Shown here: positions 36,368-44,520 of the stretch, in pieces
Layout of the letters: each line of letters starts with the position of its first letter
How positions within the stretch are numbered: position 1 is the stretch's first letter
DNA from: Alistipes sp. UBA940
GTDB taxonomy: Bacteria > Bacteroidota > Bacteroidia > Bacteroidales > Rikenellaceae
Length of the DNA stretch: 64,000 bases
Assembly: GCA_002293425.1 (NCBI GenBank)
Contig: DBDE01000043.1
Span: 26,116-90,115, forward strand
Direction: 5' to 3'
The notes under the pieces: generated by a model
Seen by the model: the letters and a program-made list of their open reading frames with translations, nothing else
What the model was told of the DNA's origin: nothing
Databases searched by the model: none
Position numbers and translations under genes: made by a program

Positions 36368-36388
36368 GAGCGGAAACGAGTTCCGCTC
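36368..36388. repeat. Hairpin/cruciform just downstream of the variable repeat
   Basis: GAGCGGAA-acgag-TTCCGCTC, an 8-bp perfect stem with a 5-nt loop, 7 bp past the end of VR. In the Bordetella phage DGR a cruciform of the same stem length at nearly the same distance raises retrohoming efficiency and marks the recipient VR. TR has no such hairpin next to it. Confidence 0.8.
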
Positions 36389-36392
36389 TAAA

Positions 36393-38861
36393 TTACTGGG
36401 CAAGGCAGCGGACGGAAAAACCGTTCGCATAATTGTTGCGATTCACCGGCCAAACGCCATTCGCGTTGAAGTTCAGGTTGTACCCGTTGGATCCGTCGTA
36501 GGGCGTAGAGGCCCAGTAGTTTCCGTTTGTACCCTGATTGTTCACAACACCCGTGTCCCAAGCACGGTACCCGGCTGCCGGTAAAACCTGCGTTGTAGGG
36601 TTCTGGAAGCCGTTTTCCACGGGGAATTTAGCCAGGCCCGGGGTTGTAGCCGTACCTGCCACAGGTGTTCCGGTAAAGTCAACACCGCCCACACTCCAGC
36701 TCTGAGGATAGCTGTGTCTCAGGGCCGCGTTGTTGTTGTGCCCCGGAGAGATGGTGTTGGTGTCGCCAACCCAGCCCGGGTTGAAACGCCAGTTGTAGTT
36801 GGCCACGCCCGGATCGGCTGCCGTTTCTGTGCGCCACGTAGTCCAGTAGGTGTTCGGATTATAGTTTGCCACAGGTGTACCGTTGGTGTTGGGCAACTTG
36901 GTGTCGGTACCGTTCACGAAATAGATATTTTCGTACACCGTCGGCAGGCGCCACTGCTTGTTGTCGATCTTGCCCTTCTTGATGTCGTCGATGGACAATC
37001 CGGCCAGCTTACAGGGGTCGCCCTTGCCCGCCTTGACGTTGTCCAGGTTGTGGTATTCGGGATCCGAAACGTTCAACTTGCCCGCCACGAAGTCGGCGTT
37101 CACATACTGCGGAATGGTCAACCAGCCTTCATTGGCAGTACCCGCGGGAACAACGTCCGAAGGGTTGTAAGCGATGTCGGTCGCCGCATCGAATGTGTCA
37201 CTGGTGGTCTCGGGAGCGATACCCACGATGCCACCGAACTTAAAGTAAGGCATCTTGTCGATGCTGTTAACATTGGTACCCCACTTGCCCACCTTCAACA
37301 TACCTCCGTCCAGATAGAGGATATTGGCCTCGCCACCCGTGAAGCGGCGCACGCGGATTCTCTGGTCGAGGTCGGGATCGTCGTTCGAACGAACGATCAC
37401 GTCGGCCTCCATATATTCCAGCGAACCGCCGCCAACAGTCACCTCGAAAGTGTTTTTCCACGTCAAAGCGCGGGTTTCTACCGCAACGGGTTCGAGAGTG
37501 GTGGTGACCGAAATCGGGTTGTCCAGACCGCCCACAATGTATTTCACCTCGACGGTGGTATTGGCATCGTCCGAAGTGGTGGTGAAAATCATATTGGCAG
37601 GTTCGGCACCCGGGCCGTCGAGCACATTGAGTGTACCCAGCAGGTCGTCAGCGTCATTGTCGTCGAGCAACCACTCCACATTCTCATAAGCAGCAGCAAC
37701 CGCAGCGGCATCGTCCGGATCGGCAAACACGACCACACTCTGAGCAGCATTTTCGCCGGGCTCGGTGGGAAGGGTGTTGTCCTCGCCATTGTTGTTGGTG
37801 TACCAGTCGTCTTCGATAACCGAGCTCTTGTCCAGACCTGGTTCGAGACGGATGGTATAGCGATGATTGGCCAAAATATCGGTGTCCTCGCTAACCACGA
37901 CCGGCAACAGGATAGGCTGGCCGCCCAGCGTACCTTCGACGATGATCTGGGTACCCGTTCCGTCGGCCTTGATGGTGGTCGGATAGAGGTAGAACACGCT
38001 CTGAGCCACCCAACGATAGCCCGCTTCGGGATTCATATCGTCATAGGTCAAACCCGCACCGTTCAACGCTTCATAGTCGTCATAAGTGACGAGCGGATCG
38101 ATAACCGTCGGATCGGCCGAACCGAAGATGGGGCCCAGGGCAGGTGCATCGGCAATGTAAACATTGGTCACCACAAAGATGTCGGACGCCGGAACACCAG
38201 CACCGTGATTGGGATTCTCGATGTCGAAACGCGCCTCACGACGGATCAACTCGCCCGTCTCCACAATCTTTCCGGTCAACACAAGCTCCTTCGAAACCGA
38301 GAAGAGCAGCCTCGTCGTAGCTCCGTCGGGCTTGGCAATGGGCACCAGGCCCGAACCGTTGTCGGGCAGAGCGTCGGTAAGCGAATTGACGAAATCGGCA
38401 CCCGTGGGCAACGCACCATCGTCCAACGCATCCTGAATAGCCGGGAACGTACCTTCGGCAAACGCGCCCGACGACTTGCCATTGGCCACGAAATAGAAAG
38501 TGTAGGTCTCGCCTATGCGGCCCGGAGTGTCGATCCAATCCTGGTCGATGACGATGTGGTAGGTCTGACTGCCGCTACCGGCTTCGGTCGCGGTGGGAGC
38601 ACCGATCTCATAGTCGACACCCTCTTCGAGCAACATCACGTCGCCCGTGGCCGCCGCGGCATAAACACGAATGTCCGCAGCGTCGATGTCCCACTCAACG
38701 GAGGTTGCAATGTCGGCCCTGGTAACAAACGGGGCCTGGGGCGTCTTAAAGCTGAAGCTCAACGCCGCCGAATGACCCTCGATCTTCTGGGGGTCTTTGG
38801 CACACGATACCGCGCCGGCAAACATCAGCGCAGCAAGTGCATATTTCAAAACATTTTTCAT
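36393..38861 (-). CDS. DGR-diversified fimbrillin-like lipoprotein (probable fimbrial tip)
   Basis: An 822-residue lipoprotein (lipobox AGAVSC). The N-terminal half resembles FimA/Mfa1-type fimbrillins (SFSFKTPQAPFVTRADIA; YTFYFVANGKSSG; RREARFDIENPN; SVFYLYPTT), including the Arg-rich region where Rgp-type proteases cleave homologues. The C-terminal third is a FISUMP/C-type-lectin-like domain (KQWRLPTVYENIYFVNG to GFSVRCLAQ) whose last 62 codons are VR. It is last in the fimbrial operon, 36 bp after the main fimbrillin gene. Likely a surface adhesin whose ligand-binding face is varied by the DGR. Confidence 0.9.
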   Translation of the reverse strand: MKNVLKYALAALMFAGAVSCAKDPQKIEGHSAALSFSFKTPQAPFVTRADIATSVEWDIDAADIRVYAAAATGDVMLLEEGVDYEIGAPTATEAGSGSQTYHIVIDQDWIDTPGRIGETYTFYFVANGKSSGAFAEGTFPAIQDALDDGALPTGADFVNSLTDALPDNGSGLVPIAKPDGATTRLLFSVSKELVLTGKIVETGELIRREARFDIENPNHGAGVPASDIFVVTNVYIADAPALGPIFGSADPTVIDPLVTYDDYEALNGAGLTYDDMNPEAGYRWVAQSVFYLYPTTIKADGTGTQIIVEGTLGGQPILLPVVVSEDTDILANHRYTIRLEPGLDKSSVIEDDWYTNNNGEDNTLPTEPGENAAQSVVVFADPDDAAAVAAAYENVEWLLDDNDADDLLGTLNVLDGPGAEPANMIFTTTSDDANTTVEVKYIVGGLDNPISVTTTLEPVAVETRALTWKNTFEVTVGGGSLEYMEADVIVRSNDDPDLDQRIRVRRFTGGEANILYLDGGMLKVGKWGTNVNSIDKMPYFKFGGIVGIAPETTSDTFDAATDIAYNPSDVVPAGTANEGWLTIPQYVNADFVAGKLNVSDPEYHNLDNVKAGKGDPCKLAGLSIDDIKKGKIDNKQWRLPTVYENIYFVNGTDTKLPNTNGTPVANYNPNTYWTTWRTETAADPGVANYNWRFNPGWVGDTNTISPGHNNNAALRHSYPQSWSVGGVDFTGTPVAGTATTPGLAKFPVENGFQNPTTQVLPAAGYRAWDTGVVNNQGTNGNYWASTPYDGSNGYNLNFNANGVWPVNRNNYANGFSVRCLAQ
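36396..36582 (-). repeat. DGR variable repeat (VR) in the target gene
   Basis: The last 187 coding bases of the target gene, ending at the final Gln codon. It is the recipient of TR-derived cDNA. The 3' portion (coding TCCGTCCGCTGCC...) is GC-rich and would serve as the initiation-of-homology site. It differs from TR at one position, so this copy is almost unmutated. Confidence 0.93.
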
Positions 38862-38897
38862 AATCTGTGTCTATAAATTTGTTGTTTTCTTAGATGT

Positions 38898-40418
38898 TTA
38901 GTTGGCTGCGCGAACAATGCTGATCGTCTTTTTGCCGTTGTCGTCATCCCAGCCGATGAGCTGGAATGTGGCGTCGAGAGCCTCGTCGGTATCGGTTATC
39001 ACGAAGCGATACTGATCGGTTGTCTCCTTGGTCGCACGGTCGTACATAGCCGTCTTGGTAACCGCGATAAGTCCATCAGCGTCGCCCGAGAGGATATAGG
39101 CCGTACCGAACTTCGAGGTCACGTCGATAACGAACTCGCCGTCGGCAACAGCCGTTCCCTGATCAATCGTCCAGGTGAAGGCCAGATCGGTGCTCTCGAA
39201 ATCGGCCGCATTTGCGTTGGCGAGCTCGAAAGCGGCACCCAAAGTACCTGTGTAGTCGACACTCGGAGCCTCGTCGTTAACACGCGAACCCGGAGCGGCA
39301 GGCAAAATCTCGCCCGTGTCGTAATCCTGCGAAATGAGGTCGATGCTCATCTTGGTGGTGTTCACGCGCAGAATATATCGGTTGTTGCGCTTGATGTCCT
39401 TGTCGGCCACGATTGGCAAAACCTGCTCTACACCATTGTCGCCCTGACGGCCAAGGATGTAGATCTGGGTTTCGGTCGCCGGATCGTCGCCCAGCTTGGT
39501 GGGATAGAGATAGAACACCGCCGGAGCCACCGTCTCTTCGGTCAGATTGGTCGAACCCAGCTCGGTGTAATCGCTTGCGCTCAGGCCCGGAAGTTCAACC
39601 AGGTCGTGGAGCTCCACGTCGGTCGCCCAATTGGTCGCATTGGCGTTGCCGAAAACGTAGCCCTTTTGTGCCGCGTTGGAAACCAAAATGCGAGTGATGA
39701 CAAACGCACCCTTCGACTCATCGCCCGGAATATCGTCGTGGTCGCCCTGAGCCTCGGGATTCTCGATGTCGAAACGCGCCACGGCACGCTCCAGCTGGCC
39801 ACGCACCGAGGTGTTGCTCGAAATGGTCACCGGACCCACAACGTCGCTGAACAGCAGGTTCTTAGTGCTGTTGCCGGGAGTCTCGCCGTCCGGATGTTCG
39901 ATGTCCTCCATCTGGCCGTCGGTCACGACCAAAGCCTTGGTCAACGCCTGCTTGAAGGTCGCCTCCGAAGCCGAGCTCAGATCGGGCGCACCCTTCATCG
40001 ACGAGTTCGCATTGGCCACGAAGTAGAAGGTCACGTCCTTACCCGAGTTGGCAGTCAACCAATCTTCGGCCATGGTGATGGTGTACTTCTGCGAAGAGAT
40101 CTCGTCGAAGTCGTCGTTGATCAAGTAGTCTTCGTCCGCTTCCAGCGTTTGGTCGCCGTTCCCAAGACGAAGTTTGCTCATCTGACCCATTTCCTGATCG
40201 CCCTGTCCCTGTTCGGCGATGGCAACATAAACATCGAGGGTCTTCACATTCCACTCGGCATCGGTCGCGATAGTTGCGCGGGTGACGAACGGGTGGTGAG
40301 GTTTGTCGAACGCAATGGTCAGACCGAGTTTCTCCTTAGCCGGAGTGTCTGCCGGATCGTTCGTACACGACGCCAGCCCCACTGCAAGGACTGTCATCAA
40401 AATAAACAGTTTTTTCAT
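38898..40418 (-). CDS. FimA/Mfa1-type fimbrillin lipoprotein
   Basis: A 506-residue lipoprotein (lipobox VGLASC) resembling the first half of the DGR target: LTIAFDKPHHPFVTRATIATDAEWNVKTLDVYVA, VTFYFVANANSSMKG and VARFDIENPEA. It is exported through the Lol pathway, then probably cleaved after an Arg in the VTRA region and polymerised by strand exchange into the type V fimbrial shaft or an accessory layer. It lies between FimB and the DGR target. Confidence 0.87.
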   Translation of the reverse strand: MKKLFILMTVLAVGLASCTNDPADTPAKEKLGLTIAFDKPHHPFVTRATIATDAEWNVKTLDVYVAIAEQGQGDQEMGQMSKLRLGNGDQTLEADEDYLINDDFDEISSQKYTITMAEDWLTANSGKDVTFYFVANANSSMKGAPDLSSASEATFKQALTKALVVTDGQMEDIEHPDGETPGNSTKNLLFSDVVGPVTISSNTSVRGQLERAVARFDIENPEAQGDHDDIPGDESKGAFVITRILVSNAAQKGYVFGNANATNWATDVELHDLVELPGLSASDYTELGSTNLTEETVAPAVFYLYPTKLGDDPATETQIYILGRQGDNGVEQVLPIVADKDIKRNNRYILRVNTTKMSIDLISQDYDTGEILPAAPGSRVNDEAPSVDYTGTLGAAFELANANAADFESTDLAFTWTIDQGTAVADGEFVIDVTSKFGTAYILSGDADGLIAVTKTAMYDRATKETTDQYRFVITDTDEALDATFQLIGWDDDNGKKTISIVRAAN

Positions 40419-40460
40419 AAAATAAAGTTGTTGGTTAATAAAAAAGTTTATATAAATAAA

Positions 40461-41546
40461 TTAATTCAAGGTTCCTCCTTCGGTCCAGTCGGCGACCGAA
40501 AGGCCGCCCATCGGATTCATTATTATCTTGTCGCCGTCGATCACAATGTCTATTATATAGTCCTGCTTCAGCTCGTGATCGAGGTTATAGCCGAAGTGGG
40601 CAAAGTACTGTCCGAGATCTATCTCGCGCGGCAACACCATCGGGTCGTTCTCGCCCCGCGTACCGTCGGGCGCAAAATAGAGTTTCATAATAAGCGGCGT
40701 TGCATTCTTCACCCGATAATTGACAAACTGGCCCCAAACCTCGCTGTCGGCGTTCAAATAGGTGGTGTTGCTGTGGTCTATCACGTTGCCCCGCTCGAAC
40801 TGCGAGTGGACCAAATGGTGGATCACCCTGTTATCGCTCCACGGATAATCGTCGTGGGCGCGTGTATCGTGTTGCCGAGCCACAAAACTCCCCGCCGGAT
40901 AGAGCCACTCGGGCATCAACCTGTACTGCGAAACCACATCCTCCAACACCGCATAGTACGTTCCGCGCTTAGGAACCGGACTATTGCGCCACGTCACACG
41001 AAACCTCACCTGGAAATGGGCATTCACCATATCCACCCTCACACGCGTCGCTCCACCCTCCTCCCTGACCGTGAAAGTGCGATAACCGTGAAACAACTCG
41101 CCGCACGGACCCCGGGTCCCGTCCTCGAAAGTGTCGGCGTTCTCCAACGTCATCCGCAAATCCTCCCTGTCCGTCATCCCTACCACCGGCAACTGTCCCG
41201 TACGCGCATCCCAAACCGTACTGCAATCACCGTTGCCCACCGCCAGGATCGAATATTTGCCCGCCTCCAACTGCAACTCCGAGTTCATATAATCGGTACA
41301 CATATCATCCGTCACCCGCCGAATGTGATAAAGTTTATCATTCTCGTCGAAAATATACTCGTCGATGAACTTCACCCAATACACAATCTTATTCTCGTCC
41401 GTAGTGTTCTCCTCGTTGTAATCATAGCGAAGCTGCACAGTGTAAGTGCAAATCTCTATCTCGTGCATATCCACGTCGCAACCCGCCAGCAAAGCAAAAA
41501 GCAACATCGCCGCTGTCGCCGCAAAATATTTCAAAGATCGTCTCAC
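40461..41546 (-). CDS. FimB/Mfa2-family fimbrial anchor lipoprotein
   Basis: A 361-residue lipoprotein (lipobox LLAGCD). The C-terminal signature IIMNPMGGLSVADWTEGG and the N-terminal IEICTYTVQLRYDYN region are typical of FimB/Mfa2, the anchor that holds type V fimbriae in the outer membrane and limits their length. Its ATG overlaps the stop codon of the DUF3868 gene. Confidence 0.9.
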   Translation of the reverse strand: MRRSLKYFAATAAMLLFALLAGCDVDMHEIEICTYTVQLRYDYNEENTTDENKIVYWVKFIDEYIFDENDKLYHIRRVTDDMCTDYMNSELQLEAGKYSILAVGNGDCSTVWDARTGQLPVVGMTDREDLRMTLENADTFEDGTRGPCGELFHGYRTFTVREEGGATRVRVDMVNAHFQVRFRVTWRNSPVPKRGTYYAVLEDVVSQYRLMPEWLYPAGSFVARQHDTRAHDDYPWSDNRVIHHLVHSQFERGNVIDHSNTTYLNADSEVWGQFVNYRVKNATPLIMKLYFAPDGTRGENDPMVLPREIDLGQYFAHFGYNLDHELKQDYIIDIVIDGDKIIMNPMGGLSVADWTEGGTLN

Positions 41547-42274
41547 TGTCCGCGTCTATTGTTGCGCCGGTACCGCCACACACCCTGTGCCTGCTCCTTG
41601 CAACTCTCGCACCCCTCCGGTACCTCTATTTCGGCCCTCTCCACCGCCTTCACCTGAGGCGCACGCGTCTGCACCTCCCTGACCACATAAACCACCCGCT
41701 CGGGAGGCGTGCCAAACTGCTCTATCAGCCTCGCCGTACTCGCCAACCAACCCTTCGAACAACTCTGGCGATACTCCCTCACCATCAGCATTGCGCCCGC
41801 CATCCACCCCTGATAAGGCACGCTAAGGCGATAATGCAGATTATAGGAATCTCTTCTCTTAACCTTATCGTAAGTGTAAAAAGGTTCCGGAGCATACTCG
41901 TCACTCAGCAACTCGCGCCGCTTCTCCAACCGCGTCCTTATCGCGCTCGAATAGACCACCGTCGGCAACGCCATCTTCCGATCCGCATTCTCGATGGCAA
42001 ACTCCAGCACTATCCGCCCGCCCCTTCGTATATTCACCCCGCTCGCCCGCACATCCACGTCGATCAACAACTCCTTCTCACTCACCCGCGACGAAATATT
42101 TGTAAACTCGATGCGCTGAACGCTTTGAGCTTCGCAAATGAAAAAATGAAAAAATGAAAAAATGAAAACAAGTAAAAGATTGCCGCGCCTCGCTCTCAAT
42201 GACGGCGAACAACAAGTGTCATTGCGAGGAGAACAATGTTCGACGAAGCAATCTATATATCTCGATCTTTTCAT
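41543..42274 (-). CDS. DUF3868-type fimbrial operon protein with a repeat-derived N-terminus
   Basis: A 243-residue exported protein. The mature part (SVQRIEFTNISSRVSEKELLIDVDVRASG, then VVYSSAIRTRLEKRRELL) fits the DUF3868 proteins of Bacteroidales fimbrial loci. The only plausible ATG (42274) overlaps the preceding stop. About 30 residues before the signal peptide are encoded by a REP-like element (42194-42262), and the hydrophobic core FSFFHFF is encoded by a short tandem octamer. Function in fimbria assembly is inferred from context. Confidence 0.75.
   Translation of the reverse strand: MKRSRYIDCFVEHCSPRNDTCCSPSLRARRGNLLLVFIFSFFHFFICEAQSVQRIEFTNISSRVSEKELLIDVDVRASGVNIRRGGRIVLEFAIENADRKMALPTVVYSSAIRTRLEKRRELLSDEYAPEPFYTYDKVKRRDSYNLHYRLSVPYQGWMAGAMLMVREYRQSCSKGWLASTARLIEQFGTPPERVVYVVREVQTRAPQVKAVERAEIEVPEGCESCKEQAQGVWRYRRNNRRGQ
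42141..42164. repeat. Octamer tandem repeat in the signal-peptide codons
   Basis: Three perfect AAAAAATG units (plus strand), with a partial unit on the left, encode the Phe/Ser/His core of the DUF3868 signal peptide. Eight is not a multiple of three, so loss or gain of one unit shifts the frame. Confidence 0.8.
42194..42262. repeat. REP-like element (CATTGCGAG family)
   Basis: Contains CTCTCAATGAC and its near-complement GTCATTGCGAG (42218-42228), followed by GACGAAGCAATCT, the well-known form of a dispersed bacterial REP sequence. A shorter copy (GTCATTGCGAGC) is at 51239. Here it is translated. Confidence 0.7.
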
Positions 42275-42957
42275 TTTATCATAAATGTGAGCGCAATGCC
42301 CGCTTTCGTGGGGCCGAAATAGTGGCGGTCGCGGCTCGCGGCCAGCTCGTCGCACTCGAAACAGGCGAATTTGTCGTAGTCGATATGCAGGTAACCGCCG
42401 CCCAAAGTGAACTCCATCGCCCACCGACCGCCGCCCAACGGCATATGGTAACCCCAACTGATGCCCGCGCCCATCACGTCGCCCTTATAGCGATGACTGA
42501 CAAACACGTCGGTCAAAAAGTCGACCTGGCCGATGTTGTACTCGCCATATATCGCGTGCAAGCCCACAAAGTGTCGCTCAAAACGCTGACAAAACCAATA
42601 TCGGAACTCGGGCTGGACAAACCAAATCTGGTTGGTCGACTCTTTTTGGAGCTGAAAAGGATTATACACCACACCCGTATCCATTGTCCAGCGGCGGGCA
42701 ATTCCGAACTCAAAACCGGCATTGAGCGTCGTTGTGGCCAGATATAGTGCGTTGGTCTTCACGGCAAACTTGGGCAGGTAGAGCTCGTCCGGGCGCGTTA
42801 TCTGTTCGCCCGAAACCAGATAGAGCTCCTGCTTGGGAACCGAACGGTAGGTCACGCGGCGCACCTGAGCAGAGGCCGGAAAGCTCCAGAACCAGCCCAG
42901 CATCAGGGTTGCGAAAATAAGCGAATTAATCGCCCTATTTTTTCGATTTTTTGCCAC
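42271..42957 (-). CDS. DUF3575 outer-membrane-associated protein, first gene of the fimbrial operon
   Basis: A 228-residue protein starting at a GTG, with a hydrophobic signal (SLIFATLMLGWFWSFPASAQ). FAVKTNALYLATTTLNAGFEFGIARRWTMDTGVVYNPF and the alternating beta-strand pattern match DUF3575 proteins found at the head of type V fimbrial operons. Probably an outer-membrane barrel. Its promoter lies in the putatively invertible segment upstream; the 5' leader of about 75 nt includes one recombination-site palindrome. Confidence 0.82.
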   Translation of the reverse strand: MAKNRKNRAINSLIFATLMLGWFWSFPASAQVRRVTYRSVPKQELYLVSGEQITRPDELYLPKFAVKTNALYLATTTLNAGFEFGIARRWTMDTGVVYNPFQLQKESTNQIWFVQPEFRYWFCQRFERHFVGLHAIYGEYNIGQVDFLTDVFVSHRYKGDVMGAGISWGYHMPLGGGRWAMEFTLGGGYLHIDYDKFACFECDELAASRDRHYFGPTKAGIALTFMIK

Positions 42958-42998
42958 GTAACCTACTCTTTATCAACACATTAGATGGTCTCTTCGTT

Positions 42999-43230
42999 AT
43001 CTGTCGCCTAAAAAGCGACAGATGTTTTCACACGGCAAATGTAAAACATATTTTTTTATTTCTACAAATAAATCGTTAAAAAAATAAATATTTTTTGCCT
43101 ATACATACGACGAACGACCCTTGAATTAGGGGCCGTTCTGCGAGCTAATACTCTGGCTACAAGCCACTTATATCGCTAAGATAAACCGTCGTAATATAAC
43201 TACACATCTGTCGCTTTTAAAGCGACAGAT
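42999..43230. repeat. Putative invertible promoter segment with 25-bp palindromic sites
   Basis: Two 25-bp near-palindromes, ATCTGTCGC-N7-GCGACAGAT (42999-43023 and 43206-43230), flank a 182-bp AT-rich segment. A third half-site GCGACAGAT lies at 43243-43251. The segment also has inner dyads (TACGACG/CGTCGTA and GAACGaCCC/GGGgcCGTTC). A tyrosine recombinase gene begins the next block. The sites are symmetrical enough to align in either orientation, so inversion is likely but excision or regulator binding cannot be excluded. Confidence 0.65.
43036..43068 (-). promoter_or_regulatory. Promoter of the fimbrial operon inside the invertible segment
   Basis: On the minus strand TTTG (43065-43068) and TACATTTG (43036-43043) are spaced 21 bp, matching the Bacteroidota -33/-7 pattern. 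It points to the fimbrial operon, 12 bp inside the left site, so this copy appears to be in the ON state. Confidence 0.65.
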
Positions 43231-43289
43231 GTTAACGTAAAAGCGACAGATGGATTTTGAGAGTTTAAGAGTGGTGGTAAAAAATAAAT

Positions 43290-43310
43290 CCCACCCTCTA
43301 AAAGGGTGGG
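43290..43310 (-). terminator. Terminator of the recombinase gene
   Basis: Stem CCCACCCT/AGGGTGGG, followed on the minus strand by ATTTATTTTTT. It isolates the recombinase transcript from the fimbrial promoter. Confidence 0.8.
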
Positions 43311-43340
43311 AAATCGCACTAAAAACCTATAATAAATATA

Positions 43341-44366
43341 CTAAACCCTGACAGAATTGCCCACAGCAACGTCCGGCAACTTCCTCGGCCGACCGCGCGG
43401 ACGCTTAGGCGGAGCAACAACAGCATCCGACACCAACCGCGAAGCATCGTCCAACGAATTGAGGTACTCCTTGGTCTTCTTGTGGCTCTGATAGCCCAGC
43501 CCCTCGCTGATCAAGTCGATGGGCAAACCCGCGCTCTGGGCCACCGTAGCCCAGCTGTGACGCGCATCCTGGGTCGAAAAACGCTTATTTATCCCCAACA
43601 ATTTCGCCACCCGTTTCAGCCTCTCGTTCTGCAACCTAAGGCCGTTCTCATACTGAAGCATAGGGTTTTTACGCGAATCGACAATCACCGGGAAAAGATA
43701 CTCGCTCCCCTCCACCTGCGGCTCGAACCACTCCAAAATGCGCCTCATAGGCTCGTGAACCACAACCTCCACCAACTGCTCCGTCTTGCGCCGAGCATAG
43801 CGAATAACGTCGCCCTCACGATCGCTCTTTTTCAAAAAAGCCATATCGACAAAGCTCATCCCCCGCGCGTGATAGCAAAACAGAAAAATCGCCAACGCAT
43901 TCCGCAAAGCAAGCGGCATCTCGCCCTCGACATCGAACTCCAACGCGGCCAACTGCTGCAACTCGTCCTGCGAAAGAGCCATCTTCTTGACCGTCGCAAC
44001 ACCCGTATACGTGGTCGAAAATGGGCTCACGGTGCGCTCCGTAACGATTTTTTCGGCCACGGCCTTATTGTAAATCGAGCGCAGCGTCCGCATATAAAAC
44101 GAGATGGAATTGAGGTTCAGCCCCTGCTTTTTGAGATGTTTCTGAAAATCGCCCATCAGGGAAGAATTGATCTGCTCCAGCCTCAAATCTTCGCCGCAAA
44201 AGTCGACCAACCGCCTCACAGCCGTCCTATACGCCCGCGCGGTCCGGCCGAAACCGTCGTGCTCCAATTCGACAGCCAGCTTCTCGGCATAGCGCACCAA
44301 GCTACCGCCCACCTGCACGGCAGACCGTAGCTTATCCACGATATCGTTTATTCCGTAATTTCTCAC
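43341..44366 (-). CDS. Tyrosine recombinase, probable DNA invertase, with C-terminal AT-hook
   Basis: A 341-residue phage-integrase-family enzyme: an N-terminal SAM-like core-binding domain, catalytic Arg in CYHARGMSFVDM, the second Arg block QDARHSWATVAQ (Gln where box II usually has His), GLGYQSHKKTKEYLNSL with the nucleophilic Tyr. The tail RPRGRPRKLP is an AT-hook, which could help contact the AT-rich segment next door. The length and the Bacteroidales-type domain layout (no arm-type domain) fit fimbrial/capsule promoter invertases and not phage integrases. Confidence 0.85.
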   Translation of the reverse strand: MRNYGINDIVDKLRSAVQVGGSLVRYAEKLAVELEHDGFGRTARAYRTAVRRLVDFCGEDLRLEQINSSLMGDFQKHLKKQGLNLNSISFYMRTLRSIYNKAVAEKIVTERTVSPFSTTYTGVATVKKMALSQDELQQLAALEFDVEGEMPLALRNALAIFLFCYHARGMSFVDMAFLKKSDREGDVIRYARRKTEQLVEVVVHEPMRRILEWFEPQVEGSEYLFPVIVDSRKNPMLQYENGLRLQNERLKRVAKLLGINKRFSTQDARHSWATVAQSAGLPIDLISEGLGYQSHKKTKEYLNSLDDASRLVSDAVVAPPKRPRGRPRKLPDVAVGNSVRV

Positions 44367-44520
44367 AGGGCAAAAACGGGTTAGCGAATTAACGCCGTAA
44401 AGATACGAATTTTTTGCCGAATTATTGCCTTTTTACTAACATTTTCTAACCGATTCGCTAACCACGCACTCTGAATCGACAGATATTTTTTTATTTGTAA
44501 AGTTTTTGTAACTTCGTATC

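Noticed and set aside
36258..36584. Plus-strand frame through VR
   Set aside because: Antisense to the DGR target; it arises from the GC bias of VR and the hairpin before it.
43341..44366. Tyrosine recombinase as the integrase of a prophage or conjugative element
   Set aside because: No tRNA attachment site, direct repeats, relaxase or phage genes nearby; it lies beside palindromic sites and a fimbrial promoter.
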